This document shows positions 43,175-55,478 of a stretch of 64,000 nt of DNA, piece after piece. The notes below the pieces were generated by a model that had not been told where the DNA came from, ran no database searches, and saw nothing but the letters and a program-made list of their open reading frames with translations. A program made the translations under genes and the position numbers. Source of the stretch: Pleurotus djamor (Eukaryota > Basidiomycota > Agaricomycetes > Agaricales > Pleurotaceae); the NCBI GenBank assembly GCA_029747585.1, contig JAPEVF010000005.1, forward strand, positions 186,001-250,000, given 5' to 3'. Each line of letters starts with the position of its first letter. The stretch's first letter is position 1.

Positions 43175-46100
43175 GCCATCCTCGCTGCTGCTAGCCAATT
43201 CCCTTCGAGTCAATTCGGAATGGCATGGTCGCCAGCTCAGACGGTTTATCTGATTGACGTGAGCAATGCTGTGAAGAGATTAGCACGCGAATGAAACCGA
43301 GTATCTAGAGCTTAGAGCTTACGCAGTATCCAAAGTCAATTTCGTCTTCCATTCTGTCGGTGAAGTCACGTCATTGGTGTAGATCAAAATTTCACCGGAT
43401 TCCAGGCCAATCGATAACACACGCCTTAGAAGCAAAAGGTAAGTCAAAAGGCATCCAACCGAGTACAGTCATTACGACAGACGTACGAGGAATTCGGGAG
43501 CGTACAAAACCCTACCGCCGTGGCGGCCTCCTTCGTCTTTATAACGAGCATCGGTGTCCATTTGGTACTTCCTTCGCCGGCTTTGAGACTCCATAATCTC
43601 ACCTATTAGTCGGCGTCAGCGACAGGAACTACCTTGGACGGGGTATCAATACCGTTTTATCCCGCGAAGCTGTGGCAAATATATCTCCTTCGCAAGCCCA
43701 AGCACAGTCCCATATGATGCGACCATGAGACTTGTCAACAACGGTCGGAGCGTAACCTTAGGTGTGGACCCGAATTAGTTCATCAGACATAGAGAAGAGA
43801 AGAGAAGTACTGACTCCCATCTTCTTGCAGCGTAGACAGAACCCACGACCTATCTCTGGAGACAGACAAGAGGTAGCGATCATCTGGACTGAACGCGATC
43901 CGGGTCACTGTGAGAGTGTGTCCTTGGATCGGAGCTCCCACTGGCTTGAATTTGTCCGTGTCGTAAATCCTGACAACTGCGTGCTCAGCGGAGGTAGCTC
44001 GACATGCCGTCGCGATCAAATGGTGAGCATTGCTTGATGCTAGACTTATTGACTACGTTTGTCATCAGATTCGGCGGTGGTCTCATGAAATGCAGAGTGT
44101 GGTGTACCTCGTATCCATGCCCAAACACCTTTTCTGTCTCAGGCCAGAGAGTAGAGGATGCGAGTTCGCCTTCGAAGGGACGCCGGGCGGCCGGCCCTCC
44201 TTCATTAATTTCAGCCACTGAAAAGAAGGGTGAATACATGAAGCCCATAGCTAAAATGCTAATCAGCGAGAATCACCTTCTGCGATAGCTTTATTGGATA
44301 AGCCTAAAGCGGGAACGCTGGCTGCTTGCGGGCGGTGCTGACAAGATGGTTGAGTAACAATCGGGTTACATATGAAGATCACTCACACCGTCGTCAGAAA
44401 TCTCAGTTATGCCTAGTCCATTGAGATTACTGATGAAAGACTTCGGAGCCTCAAACACACGAAGCACTTTTTCATCGGCGATGCTAACAAACTTCAGCGG
44501 GCTTAGGAACGCGACATCGACCATGTCGTAGCCATGCACTTGTGGCCGACCAAGCTCATGCCATGTGACCTTTCCCTCCGTATCCTTCAGAGGACCATGG
44601 ACGCGGGAAGTTTGGTCTAACCCGGCAGACAAGATGTACTCTCCGCCCGGACTCCAGCAGATGCCTTTAACCGGGCCTTTGTGCCCGCTGATAGCACCGA
44701 CTTCCGTCCACGTTTCGTCGTTGAAGGTATTCGCGCCTGTATCATCGGGAAAGGTACAACGCCACCGTCTCCAACCACCAGCCCAGCCATGCGCAAGGAC
44801 CTCGTTTCCATCGTTTCCCCATAATCCTCCGATAAATCCACCTAGCCGCTGGCCTCCTATATCGCCAAACCTTTGCCGGTTGATCCAAATGGAAGAGGCT
44901 GACGAACCAGCAACTGAGGATGGAGACCAAAGTATCACAGAGGAATCTGTAGACGTCGAAAGCAATGTCGGTCGACCATCGGGGAGTGTAGATGGTCTCC
45001 AAGTGATAGAAGTGATGCCGGCTTCGTGCCCAACCAGTAAGGCATCGAATGTCAAGGAATACTGAGCAGCACTAGCGGAGGATATTCAATAAACGCGAGC
45101 AAATGCCAATGTTGAGACGTACTTCCCCCGTTCCGCTTTGACAGTTAGGATATGCCGTTTAAGCGATATTTGCCGACCGCCTTCTTCTGCATCCCCGACT
45201 TCGCCGAGAGATGCTTCGAACGCGTCTAAGAGGTCATCACTTAGCGCATCACCCACTACAGCGTCATCTGGTTTCGGGGCTTTTTGAATCAACTCTATAT
45301 TCCATAGGCGGATGGTCGTATCTTGTGAGGCCGATGCAAGTGTGAGCGTTTCGTCTGAGAGAACTTGAAATGCCAAGCCACGTATCCAGTCTTCATGGCC
45401 AGGAAGAGTGAGACTGTGGATAAACTAAACTGACAATGAGTGATGAATCATTTAGTGACACGAAGATGTGATGACGGACTGTTTCGTCCGATCGTGTCCA
45501 AATCTCAATGTTTCTATTTGAGCCACCGATTGCAAGGATTAGCACTGACGGAGAAAAGTGAGTTCAGAGCAAATTCGCGAGGTTTGTCGGGTTACCANTT
45601 GATTGGGGTAGGTAAGAGACAGATAGGGCCATCGGATATTTCCCTCTCAAATCGAGCACTTGTGTTTCGGATAAAGAGTCTTAAAGGCAGCCCGCATAAG
45701 TCAAGGACGTTATAATAGAGAGAGTGGGGAGAATGTGTACGAACGGTCATCTTGGGGTGCGTTTAGTCGCCAGACCTTCACCGTCGCATCCGATGAACCA
45801 GTCAAAATCAGGGAAGATGTGTCTTCTTTCAATTCCAATGAAGATAGTGTCGTTATGGCGCTCCGATGTGCTGTAATGGATGACTTCAAGAGCCACTACT
45901 AGGGAAATTCTGTATGAGCAGCAATGACGCGGGTGGAATGCCACTTGCTTGGTTGGTATCAGACTTTGCCCATATTTTGAGGACCCCTTGGTCGTCTGCA
46001 CTCAGGAGAAGCGAGTCTGACAGGAACTTCGTAGTAGTAACTAGGCCTTGATGACCTGCCAATGTCTGCGACACGGAAGGATCGGCGTTGTTCTAGAAAA

Positions 46101-46267
46101 GTGGTCAATTAGGCTTTTAGCAAGGACAGGGCATCGAGAAAGGTACCGATATATCCCAGAAGGCTATCAGGTTGGACGAGCCGAACGCAATTGACGATGT
46201 AGGGGAAATANTTCGCTGCATAGGAGTGTCTGTTTATCGACGCCGATATATAGACGGTGGAGGCCAT
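43142..46267 (-). CDS. ELP2: Elongator complex subunit 2 (WD40 protein)
   Basis: Scaffold subunit of Elongator, needed for tRNA wobble-uridine modification. It starts at 46267 (MASTVYISASINRHSYAA) and ends at 43142 with LASSSEDGLLKIYSIDF. Two WD40 propellers are spread over many short exons: LIAFWDIS, LAGHQGLVTTTKFLSDSLLL, LILTGSSDATVKVW, AIGGSNRNIEIWTRSDE, LASASQDTTIRLW, LVGHEAGITSITWRP, SVILWSP, the Elp2-specific RQRFGDIGGQRLGGFIGGLW, SGHKGPVKGICWSPGGEYIL, DMVDVAFLSPLKFVSIADEK. The order matches Elp2 rather than other WD40 proteins. The ambiguous base at 46211 shifts the frame; reading without it restores NISPTSSIAFGSSNLIAF, so it is probably a sequence error. Confidence 0.94.
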
Positions 46268-46490
46268 AATGACAAAGTTTTTCAGAGGGTTGAGATTATC
46301 TGCGTGCATCTAATCTAATCTCTAACACGCTTTACGGTCACGTGGCGATTAGCTTTCACGCGTCACACCAGTTGGTTCATTCTCAACCTTTCTCAAGACT
46401 ATCTTCAAGACACCCGCGCCTCCTTCCATAACGCTCTGCTCATAACACTCATTTGGCGGGAGAAACCTTCACTTTGCAACGAATCTCGCC

Positions 46491-49400
46491 ATGGTCGCTG
46501 CTGGATCTATCACGGTCGCAGGTATTTCCGTTTTTGTCCCTTTGGACAATTACCTTTAGCTAACCTTTCCATTAGTCCGAGTACGACCACCCACAAGCTG
46601 GGAAGCTGCTCGACTTCCGGAAGCCTGCTACGACACATCGATTCGCGGAGACGCTACCTTCTCAGTACCCATACGCCCAGCTGCCAGTAACGCGCCTTTA
46701 AGAGACATTGTCCAGATTGTGGACGACAGAATACTCACTTTCGACCCCGATGAGAAGGACCAGGCGAGGGCTTTTGTTGAGAGAGGCTTCGTACCACCCG
46801 GAACCAAACGATACAAAGACAGACGGTTCATGTTCGACCGAGTCCTTCGAAACGACGTAACACAACATGACGTTTACGATGCTACCACCCGACCATTACT
46901 ACAAGGCATTCTGGATGGATACAATGCTACAGTGTTTGCTTATGGTGTAAGTACCAGAGGTCTTGAATTAACTTAGCCATCAATATCCTGAAATCTTCCT
47001 CAGGCGACGGGATGTGGCAAAACGCACACCATCAGCGGCACTGATGATGACCCCGGAATCATATATCTTACAATGGCGGACTTGTTCCAGCGTATCGAGG
47101 ATAGAAAGGAAGATTGGAACATCGAAGTGATGTGCACGTTTCTCGAGATATACAATGAAGAAATCCGCGACCTCCTTGCGGAGCCTGGGACGCCCATGCC
47201 CCGAGGCGGGCTCTCCATACGAGAAGACAAAACCGTCAAAGTCGTTGGTTTAACGGAGCTTCGGCCACGCTCGGCGGATGAAGTCAAGCAGATCGTCTTG
47301 CAGGGGAATCTGCGTCGCACACAAAGCCCTACCCATGCCAACCAAACCAGTTCGCGTAGCCACGCTGTTCTTCAGGTGCACGTCATGCAATCGCCCAGAA
47401 CACCTGGGCTAACGGAACAAAACACCGTTGCAACGCTCTCCATAATCGATCTGGCTGGAAGCGAACGCGCTGCTGCTACCACCAATATGGGCCAACGGAT
47501 GGTTGAAGGGGCTAACATCAACAAGTCATTGTTGGCGTTGGGAAATTGTATCAACGCTCTCTGCGAGAGTGGCGGGGCAATTCGACACGTTCCCTACAGA
47601 AACAGCAAGCTCACGCGGTTGCTAAAGTTCTCTCTTGGTGGTAATTGCAAGACCGTGATGATCGTATGCGTTGCCCCAACTTCTAACCACTTCGACGATA
47701 CACACAACACTCTAATTTATGCCGAACGCGCGACGAAGATCAAGACGAAGGTCGTCACTCGCAATGTTGTCAATGTCGATCGACATGTTGGTCGCTATGT
47801 GGAAGCTATCAACCGTCTCAACATCGAGATTGCCGAGTTGAAGGAGAAGCTGGCTGGGAAGCGGGACAAGGAGAATGAAATTCAGGAGCGGAGGAGGGCC
47901 GAAGCTCGAGCCGAAGTGGAAAGGGCGAAGAATGACCTAGACGTCAAGATTGAACGAAACAAACCTTCCATTCGGGATGGTGCAATGTGCGCAGGAAAGC
48001 TTACTGTGGCAAAATCCAAACTATCTGCCATCAAGGACCGACTCTCGCAAATTGACGCGATTGGCACATTGTCTGCTGATTTAGAAGCGGAGCGTGCTCT
48101 GCTGCGTGTCCTAGCAAGTCCAGAGGAAGAAGCTGTGAAGCCCGGCTCGAGCCTCAATGTCAAGCTTCAACGATCCTCCAATTCCAGTGCCATGCTGGAG
48201 GCGACCCTCTTGGCCGCGTCTGAACGCAAATCGGAGAAATTGGACGCGATTAGCGTGGACAACGTCAAATTGGACTCGAAGTGCAAGAAAGCCGAGATTG
48301 AGAGGATTAAGGCCGAGAGTGAGAGGGATGCTATGAACGAGGCTGTATGCGATATGGCGCAAGTCGTGGTCACGTTGATTGGCATTCTTGGACGTTGTAC
48401 TGTGATGATTGGCGATGCCGCTAGGAGACTTGATGCCACCGATGGCGATGACTCCGTCAAGGCCGTCGCGGGCCTCCTCAATACGTTGAAGAAGCAGAAC
48501 GATGAATCCTTCAAGGGATTGATTGGTCATTCCACGGAAGGTTACACAATGAACGACACATCACTCGATGTATTCACCGGGTATGCAACCAACTTCAAAC
48601 GAAGAGTTAGCTCTGGTCCGGCTGTGCTACATAATCCCCCAGGAAACTCGCGAAGGCTCTCGGTGTCTTCTGGCTCATCTAGTACGACTTCCCTGTCTCC
48701 TCGACGTGGGCACAGAACTCCTCGAAAGTCCTTGCGCACGAGTTTGACTTCACAACCATACCGCCGCGTGTCTAACGAGAAAAAGACCGTTAAACAAGTC
48801 AAGAATGTCCAATGGAAGGATGAAGCCGGGAGGGGTGAACTAGACGATAGGAGCCCGAAAGCCAATTCTACTACAACCACTGCTGCCGCCGCTATCATCA
48901 TTACACCAGGGACACCGGACCTCGGTGACACACTGACAGTACCGTCATCTGGAGCTGACAGCCGCTCGCCGTCACGGGCCACGTCCATCGCTGGCTCTGA
49001 GAGTGATTGGGAGGACGAGAAGACGGACGACAGTGTTACTGTCAGCTTCTTGGCATCGTCCCTTCCACCGTCTACAGGGCGTTCTGGAAGCAAGCTGTCC
49101 CATGGAAGTCGTCTTGATGGGAATTTCCTTCGGATGAAGCCAAGTCGGGCTTCAACACTGGGCAGTCTGATGGAGGACTATGAAGGCGAAACCGGGTCCC
49201 ATCGGCATCATCCTCTTGCAGACAGAAGTATGAACCAATTAGAAAATTCTCTTGTCATACCCAAGGGTCGGGATCGATTGCTGGGTAGTCCTCATAGACG
49301 CGGTCCTTCCTCAACGGCACATGGGGGTGCCTCTGCGTTGAACCGCAGCGCCAATGGGCGGAGGCGATCGAATGTCGGTATTGGGCGGAATGACAAAGGC

Positions 49401-49667
49401 AGACGTCGTTCAAGTTTGATACCCCAGTTGTCCCCGCAAAGCCGAGCGAAAATTGAGCAAGAGGCCCCGATCAAGGACCCCATCTCTGGGCCAAAGAGAA
49501 TCGCCTTATCATCACCGAGCAAGCGAAGCAAACGTCTGTCTCTGACTGGTTCAAAGACAATGTCGTTCCGAAGCAAGAACAACAACGTGCTTGGCTTGCC
49601 TCTAGAACCTAGCTCCAGTGTCGCTGACCTCAGTTTCCGAGGCTCTTCGAAGCCTACTTGGAGATAG
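46491..49667 (+). CDS. KIP3: Kinesin-8 motor protein (Kip3 type)
   Basis: Plus-end-directed motor that also depolymerises microtubules, acting in spindle length control and nuclear positioning. Exons 46491-46521, 46576-46946 and 47004-49667, 1,021 residues. The motor domain is N-terminal: VRVRPPTSWE, FMFDRVL, P-loop YGATGCGKTHTISGT, FLEIYNEEIRDLL, switch I NQTSSRSHAVLQVHV, switch II LSIIDLAGSERAAATTNMG, GANINKSLLALGNCINAL, YRNSKLTRLLKFSLGGNCKT. ATGCGKTHTISG and the loop-rich insertion point to the kinesin-8 class. A neck coiled coil (EAINRLNIEIAELKEKLAG) and Lys/Glu helices follow, then a basic Ser-rich tail expected to bind microtubules. Confidence 0.95.
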
Positions 49668-49898
49668 ATGACTTTTTTCTGTTGTGTCGTTTCCCATCTC
49701 ATCATGTAACACTTGTGTATGTTTGTGTCCTTAGTTTTATGTTGTCATTATACCTCGCATCGCTATCAGTAACACGTAGTTCGTTTCTCGACTCTCAGAT
49801 TCCATGTCATGAAGGATGTCCTCTAATTCATGGATGAATAATAATCATGAATATGCTGTGTATATAGTATGCAATCGACGAGAGTGACGGTGAGTTCC

Positions 49899-50758
49899 TC
49901 AAATTACTCGTTTGACCTCAAAGAACGACTAAATTGACATGAGAAGGGGTCGATGATGAGAACGGTGAATAACCCACCTGTAAGTAATAGACTTGGAAAG
50001 CAGCAACGAGGAAAATGAGAATGGTCTGAAGAATTGACCACCATTTGACCCGGGAATTTGTCGATTCAGCTGTATTACGGTGTGTGCGTTCCCGAACGAC
50101 GATGTATTCTTGTTCGTCCTTGACTGAAGTGAGACCGGTAGATAATGCGCGAATTTCGCGCTCAATGGGTGCAACGACATCAGCTGGGAAACATCTAGTC
50201 AGGCGAAGGGGTTGGAATATGGTGAGAGGAGATTTGTACCATCATCGGAAACGTATATCACGCCATGCACGTTGAAACTGGAAGACGTGAGCGATTGAAC
50301 ATCTTTGGGTCAGGTGGAAACTCACCTAACAAGCTTGTCCGCGATTGCGCTCATTTGATTTGAGAAGCAGTACTCAAAGCGGCCGTCACTTTCAGCGGTT
50401 ACGCTCACTGATCCAGTGGACTGTCTAATTTGCTTTGCTAGGATTTTACCCGCGGGGTCGGCTAGCTAATTAGATTTCAGTATGGAAAGTCGGAGGCAAT
50501 CCGAACAACATAACGCACCCAGAAATCGATGTCAAGGTGACCTCCTCCTCCGACTTGATATGTGACTGTCATCTAACATACATTGTCAGTAATGTACCAC
50601 CAATTCGCGGTTCTACTGACTTTGTCATTTTTATGGAGGTCTTCAAAGAAACACTCTTTCTTTCCAGCATTGACGTCAATCATGTGGGCGGATACGAGAG
50701 TCGCGAAGTAGAATATGCATGCCCAGGCAAAGAGACATGATGTGGGTAGCCGTAGCAT
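49899..50758 (-). CDS. EMP24: p24 cargo receptor, Emp24/TMED2 (p24 beta) type
   Basis: Type I membrane protein of COPII/COPI vesicles cycling between ER and Golgi. It starts at 50758 with a signal peptide (LFAWACIFYFATLVSA), followed by the GOLD domain: IDVNAGKKECFFEDLHKNDK, MTVTYQVGGGGHLDIDFW, GRFEYCFSNQMSAI. A coiled-coil stretch (RALSTGLTSVKDEQEYIVVR) precedes one membrane span (WWSILQTILIFLVAAFQVYY). Splicing an intron near 49960 gives the tail YYLQSFFEVKRVI, with the FF COPII signal and a basic end typical of the beta subfamily. Reading through that intron gives a different tail without this signal, so the spliced form is preferred. Several short introns. Confidence 0.9.
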
Positions 50759-51036
50759 TGGAGGACAGGGTTCTGGTGCGTAGAAGGAATTGTGAGTCCA
50801 CTGTCGTGCGTGTCAGACTCGCTTGCCACGAAAGTCGTGCACGTGTACGGGTGGCACAGGGGTAGCACTCGACTTACGCCCAACTTGCGTGTCAAGACGC
50901 CAAACGCAGCCTCAACGCACCGCCATGAAAAAGTCCAACACCTTTCTACTTTCTACCACCGTTCATTCTTATGTCAGAAACTCTTTTTGAAGGGTGGGCT
51001 ATCTGCTTTCTTCCTAATAGGAAACCACAATGCTGA

Positions 51037-51658
51037 ATGAACACCAACAGAAGCGCAAAGTTGTTCCGGTTCAATGATATGACAGCAACATGGATCGATT
51101 GCGATAAAGGAGACATCGTCCTTCTTGGTGATGACCGCCAAACTGGCGTCACACCATACATCACAATAAAGTTGGTGCGAGACCGCCAAGTTTGGTTGAA
51201 TCATCCAGGTAGGTCCCTTCGGAAATTTGGTCGAATCTGGCGCGCTGAGAGCCCGTGTCGTTAGTAACGACAGAGATGCAACTCAAGCCCAACGTTTCAA
51301 ATAAGGACCGATCATTCGTATGGAACACGGTAGCTGATCAAAGCACCAGCGCCGTCCTCTATCACAGGGAGACTGTCGCCATCAGGTTCAAGCACTCGAA
51401 AGGCAAGTCGCTTTCGCAGAACACTGGCAGAAACAACCTGACGCAGTGAGGATAGATGCCGCTGAATTTCTGAGGGCAATAAACATTGCAAAGGAGCGTG
51501 CTTTAGTGCGACTGCAACCAATACTTGCACCAAATCAAGGAGACACTCCGAAAGGCAGTGCGTATGGATACAAAGGTCTAGATACTCTGCGGCAGCCTAA
51601 GAAACCCATGTCTCTTCGTTTTCGTCTTGTTCGTAAATTCTTTCGCAAGGAGCCATAG
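51037..51658 (+). pseudogene. Ran-binding-domain paralogue, apparently frameshifted
   Basis: A second RanBD gene just upstream of RanBP1 in the same orientation. Exon 51037-51208 reads AKLFRFNDMTATWIDCDKGD and TIKLVRDRQVWLNHP. After an intron, 51265 onward gives TEMQLKPNVSNKDRSFVWNT and TVAIRFKHSK, closely following the RanBP1 domain. Near 51400-51410 the frame is lost: the next domain part (AFAEHWQKQPDAVRIDAAEF) continues in another frame, with no plausible intron between. The downstream frame runs to a stop at 51656. It lacks the acidic N-terminus of RanBP1. Either a decaying duplicate or a sequencing error in a real gene; there is no ambiguous base here. Confidence 0.65.
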
Positions 51659-51838
51659 TACTTGGTGCAATCGAGTTCCCTTCCTTCTGAATCCTCGTAC
51701 CGTTGGCCGAAGAGCCCCTGGGGGCCCTAATCCACTCCATCACGTGATGATACCATCGAGTGCGATTTTGATTTCCTCTGGTTTCTTCTTCACTTGTCAC
51801 TTTCAGTTTCTTCACGCCCAATTACTACCATCATAGCC

Positions 51839-52731
51839 ATGGCCGATAATACGGATCCCCTCGCACCAAGAGTATGTACATCTCTTCATCGCCGTCATCC
51901 GCCCCTTTCAGCCGCTTTGACACCTCTGGACACACGACTGATTGGATTTATCTCTTTGATCCTCTTAGGAAGAAGAGCATGACCCTCATTTCGAGCCGGT
52001 CATCAAGCTCACTGAGCAGGTCGAAACAAAGACCATGGAGGAAGACGAAGATGTTCTTTTCAAAATGTGCGTCCTGACTACTTAACGCGCTGATCGCCAT
52101 CGATGACGATCTCCAATCTTGTTTTTCTATCATCGCACACTCACGCATATATGAACCAGGCGTGCCAAACTCTTCCGATTCGACGCTGCTGGATCAGAGT
52201 GGAAGGAAAGAGGAACGGGTGATGTCCGTCTCTTGGCCCACAAGGAGACAAAGAAAGTCCGACTGGTAATGAGACGTGATAAGACGCACAAGGTTTGCGC
52301 CAATCACATAAGTAAGTAGATCGTGACGTATCTCCCCCGGGTCCGTCTTTTTGACGTGTACTACAGTTTCCAGCGATATGCGTCTTCAACCCAACATCGG
52401 TTCCGACAGATCTTGGGTCTGGAAGGTTGCTGCCGATTATGCCGAGTCTCCTCCAACTGCTGAAACGCTGGCTATCCGCTTCGCAAACGCTGATAGTGAG
52501 TAGCTTGTCTTGCAAAGTCGCCTCCGAGAATTCATGAACTACTTAGACGCCGGAGAATTCAAGAAAGCCTTTGAAGACGCACAGAAAACGAATGCTGGTG
52601 AAGCTCCCGCCGCTACCCCCGAAACAGAAGAGGCTGAGGCTAAGGCTGAGACTGAGGAGGTGAAAGAAGATGAACCCGAGGCTGAGGAGAAGAAGGAAGC
52701 AGAGACGAAGGAAGAGAGCAAGCCGGAATAA
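51839..52731 (+). CDS. YRB1: Ran-specific GTPase-activating-protein cofactor RanBP1
   Basis: Binds Ran-GTP, stimulates RanGAP and releases export complexes at the nuclear pore's cytoplasmic side. Exons 51839-51871, 51969-52066, 52160-52311, 52367-52495 and 52547-52731, in phase, 198 residues. An acidic N-terminus ([20 protein letters not shown]) is followed by the Ran[54 protein letters not shown] and [21 protein letters not shown] Glu/Lys/Ala-rich tail ends the protein. The RanBD Trp-Lys-Glu-Arg-Gly motif is intact. Confidence 0.95.
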
Positions 52732-52923
52732 ACGTACACTCGCGGAGTCTCCAGACATTTTCTTACATTACCTCCCCACATGATGATCAACTAGTTTTTG
52801 GGCGATCTAGCAATGAAGCGACAACCTCAGTCTTTCTTGTGTTTGGGGGTGGATACACGTCAAGTGACCGTCTAAGTTACAGACATAGCACATCATCGGG
52901 CTTGTGCATGTGAAGCTCCATGT

Positions 52924-55259
52924 TCAGGGATTAGTGGATGCCTCCTCCGCTGCCCATGCTGCCCAAAAAGCAGCGCCTTCACCTCGCGACCAGTACGACG
53001 GTGATTCCTCTCCTCGGACGGTGGTATCCTTAATTAGTACATGGCGAATATTCTGAGAAAAGGGGGAACCATCAGCCATACTAAGCGTATTAGGTGCAAT
53101 GTACAACTTACGGAGCCACTATGAGAGGACATGGAAAACGATGATTAAGGGGTGATCAAAAGTAGCTTGCGTCACTCACGGTACTTCGTACATTGAATCT
53201 AGCAAAATCCTTTCCTTGGAGGACATCAACAAGAATTTATCTTACACCAGGGGATTGTGCTCACCATAATTGCTCTAAGGCCTCTCGCACCCCCACCAAG
53301 AACCACTGCCTTGCGACAAATCTCGTCCAAGGCAGCGCTGGTGAATCGAATCTCGACACCCGAATAGCCGAAAAGGGCCGTGTATTGCGATACAAGCGAA
53401 CCTTTTATTTCAGTGAGAATACGCCGGAGGTCGTGGACGCTTAAGGGAGCAAGGGTAGTCAAAGAGGGCAGTCGGGAGATGAACTCCGGAATGAAACTAA
53501 AAAAAAAGAAATGAGTATAATGAGGAAGCCAGAGGCATTCGGATGGTACCCGTATTTGATCAGATCTACACAGTAACGGTCAGTCAGTATTAAGAAGGCG
53601 AAATTATATATTGACCTGCTGTGTCTACCAGTTCCATAGGGTCTGAAGATGTCCTTTTGTTTGACGTAAAGAAAGGCAGGAAGTTGCCGCCTANTTTTTT
53701 TAGACGCGTCGACTGGAAGATCGGCAGTGAAACCAATTGACTAGGCTATCATATCAGAAAGGAGGGGGTACGGTCGCAATGCATTACTTACCCCTTTGGC
53801 AACTCGACGCTTAATGATGGTATCCAATCCAACGAAGGCACCACTCAAGATGAACAGGACATTCGAAGTGTCGATGTGGTAAACGTCAGGTCTAGCTGAG
53901 AGAAAAATGAGAAGGACTTGGTGATTTGGTAGATGGAACGTACGTCCACTCATTCCACGCTGCCCTGGACGTGTTCTGCCTTGTGCATTGAAAGGTGGAC
54001 CGGGGAGCTCAGCTTGAGCACGATTTTTGGCACTGACAGAAATGACAGAGCCTTCCATCATTCTGAGCAAGGCCTGTTGCACCCCTTCGCCCCCAACGTC
54101 TCGAGAACCGTCAAGACCGCCGCTACCAGTCTTTCGAGCTATCTTGTCTACCTCATCAATGTAGACAATGCCCATGCTTTGTAAGAAATCAGTGATAACC
54201 TTGGAGCGAACGACATCATAAACACGTACCTGGCACGAACTGGATCATAATTGGCCGCTTGTAGCTATAGAAAAGTGTCAGGAGATGGCGGGGTGTCCAT
54301 ATTGCGGAGAAAGACATACAAGTCTTTGAATGGCCATATCGACATCTTCTCCGACGTCTAGAAGGGATATGAAGGGATGTCGTTGACTGTGTAAGCGGAC
54401 TCACATCCAGCCTATTGGAACGGGTAAGCCCACGAAAGGGGGACGCTAGTTATTAACTTGACGAATACTCACCTGGGTGAACGATGTGGCGTCACTGACT
54501 GAGAAAGGCACGTCTAATATCTTGGCAAGAGTCCGAACCAGCAACGTTTTACCTGTAGAGAAGCGCGTCAGCATGGGTAGGTGATATCCCACTTTGCTTT
54601 AATACCAGAGCCTGTTGGACCTCTACCCCGCTGTGAGTTGCGAGCCCAAGTAAGGATGGTAATCCACGCAATGTGCTTACATTACGAGGACATTGCTCTT
54701 TTCGAATAGCGGGGTGATGGGTTGCAATTGTGTAAATGACGGTCTGATAGGTTGGACATGAGCAGTCGATACACCTTCATATAAATTAGTTGTAAAGCCA
54801 CAAGGATGGAGAACAAGAGTACCATCACTTTCATTGTCCTCGTATTCATCCCGAGCCAGATCACTGTCCAGATGGGAGTCCATAGAAAACATGTTTGCAT
54901 GGATGCGCGTATAATGATTGTAGACGCTTGATTATTTATATTTTAGTAAGAAGTGCTAGTAACTTCTGGTGGTCATGAACCGCTCACGCAACAGAAAGGA
55001 CTTTCTTCGCGTTCTCTTGGCCAACTACAAATTCATCGAGATACTGGACAAGCTAGTAGGAGCCGCATGCAAGTGAGACACGTAGGGCAGAGTTTCGCAG
55101 CACTAAGCTAAGTACCTGTCGAGGAGTGGCCACGCCCGTTGGCCGGGAGAATGAGTGCTCAGCATCCCGAGGACTGTCGTATCGGGCTTGGGTATTAAGG
55201 GGGCGAGCAAACGTGAGATTTCGAGCACGGCATAGTTGTGATGGGACCCGCCAGATCAT
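52924..55259 (-). CDS. CLPX: Mitochondrial ClpX AAA+ unfoldase
   Basis: ATP-driven unfoldase of the mitochondrial matrix (partner of ClpP where present). It starts at 55259 with an Arg-rich presequence ([20 protein letters not shown]); exon 1 ends at 55116. Core motifs: [32 protein letters not shown], Walker [34 protein letters not shown], Walker [56 protein letters not shown], sensor-2 region [11 protein letters not shown]. No N-terminal zinc finger is seen, as usual for the fungal form. The ambiguous base at 53694 inside an A run breaks the frame between [13 protein letters not shown] and GGNFLPFF; skipping it restores the frame, so an error is likely. Confidence 0.93.
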
Positions 55260-55478
55260 CCGAAGACTACTAGGAGTTTCGAGTACCGTCCGGTTCACTC
55301 TGAGTCAAGAGGGTCTCCGTGGTCGTGGTCGCCGACGTGGACAGGTCTGCCTCGGAGTCGGGATGCGGCGATTATGATGGTGAGCGTCTGTTTCTCTCAA
55401 CCTGACAAGCAACTCAAGCGCAAGCGCTCATATTACCTCCTGCCTTCAAAGGATCTTTCCCAACGCCCAGTTTCATCC

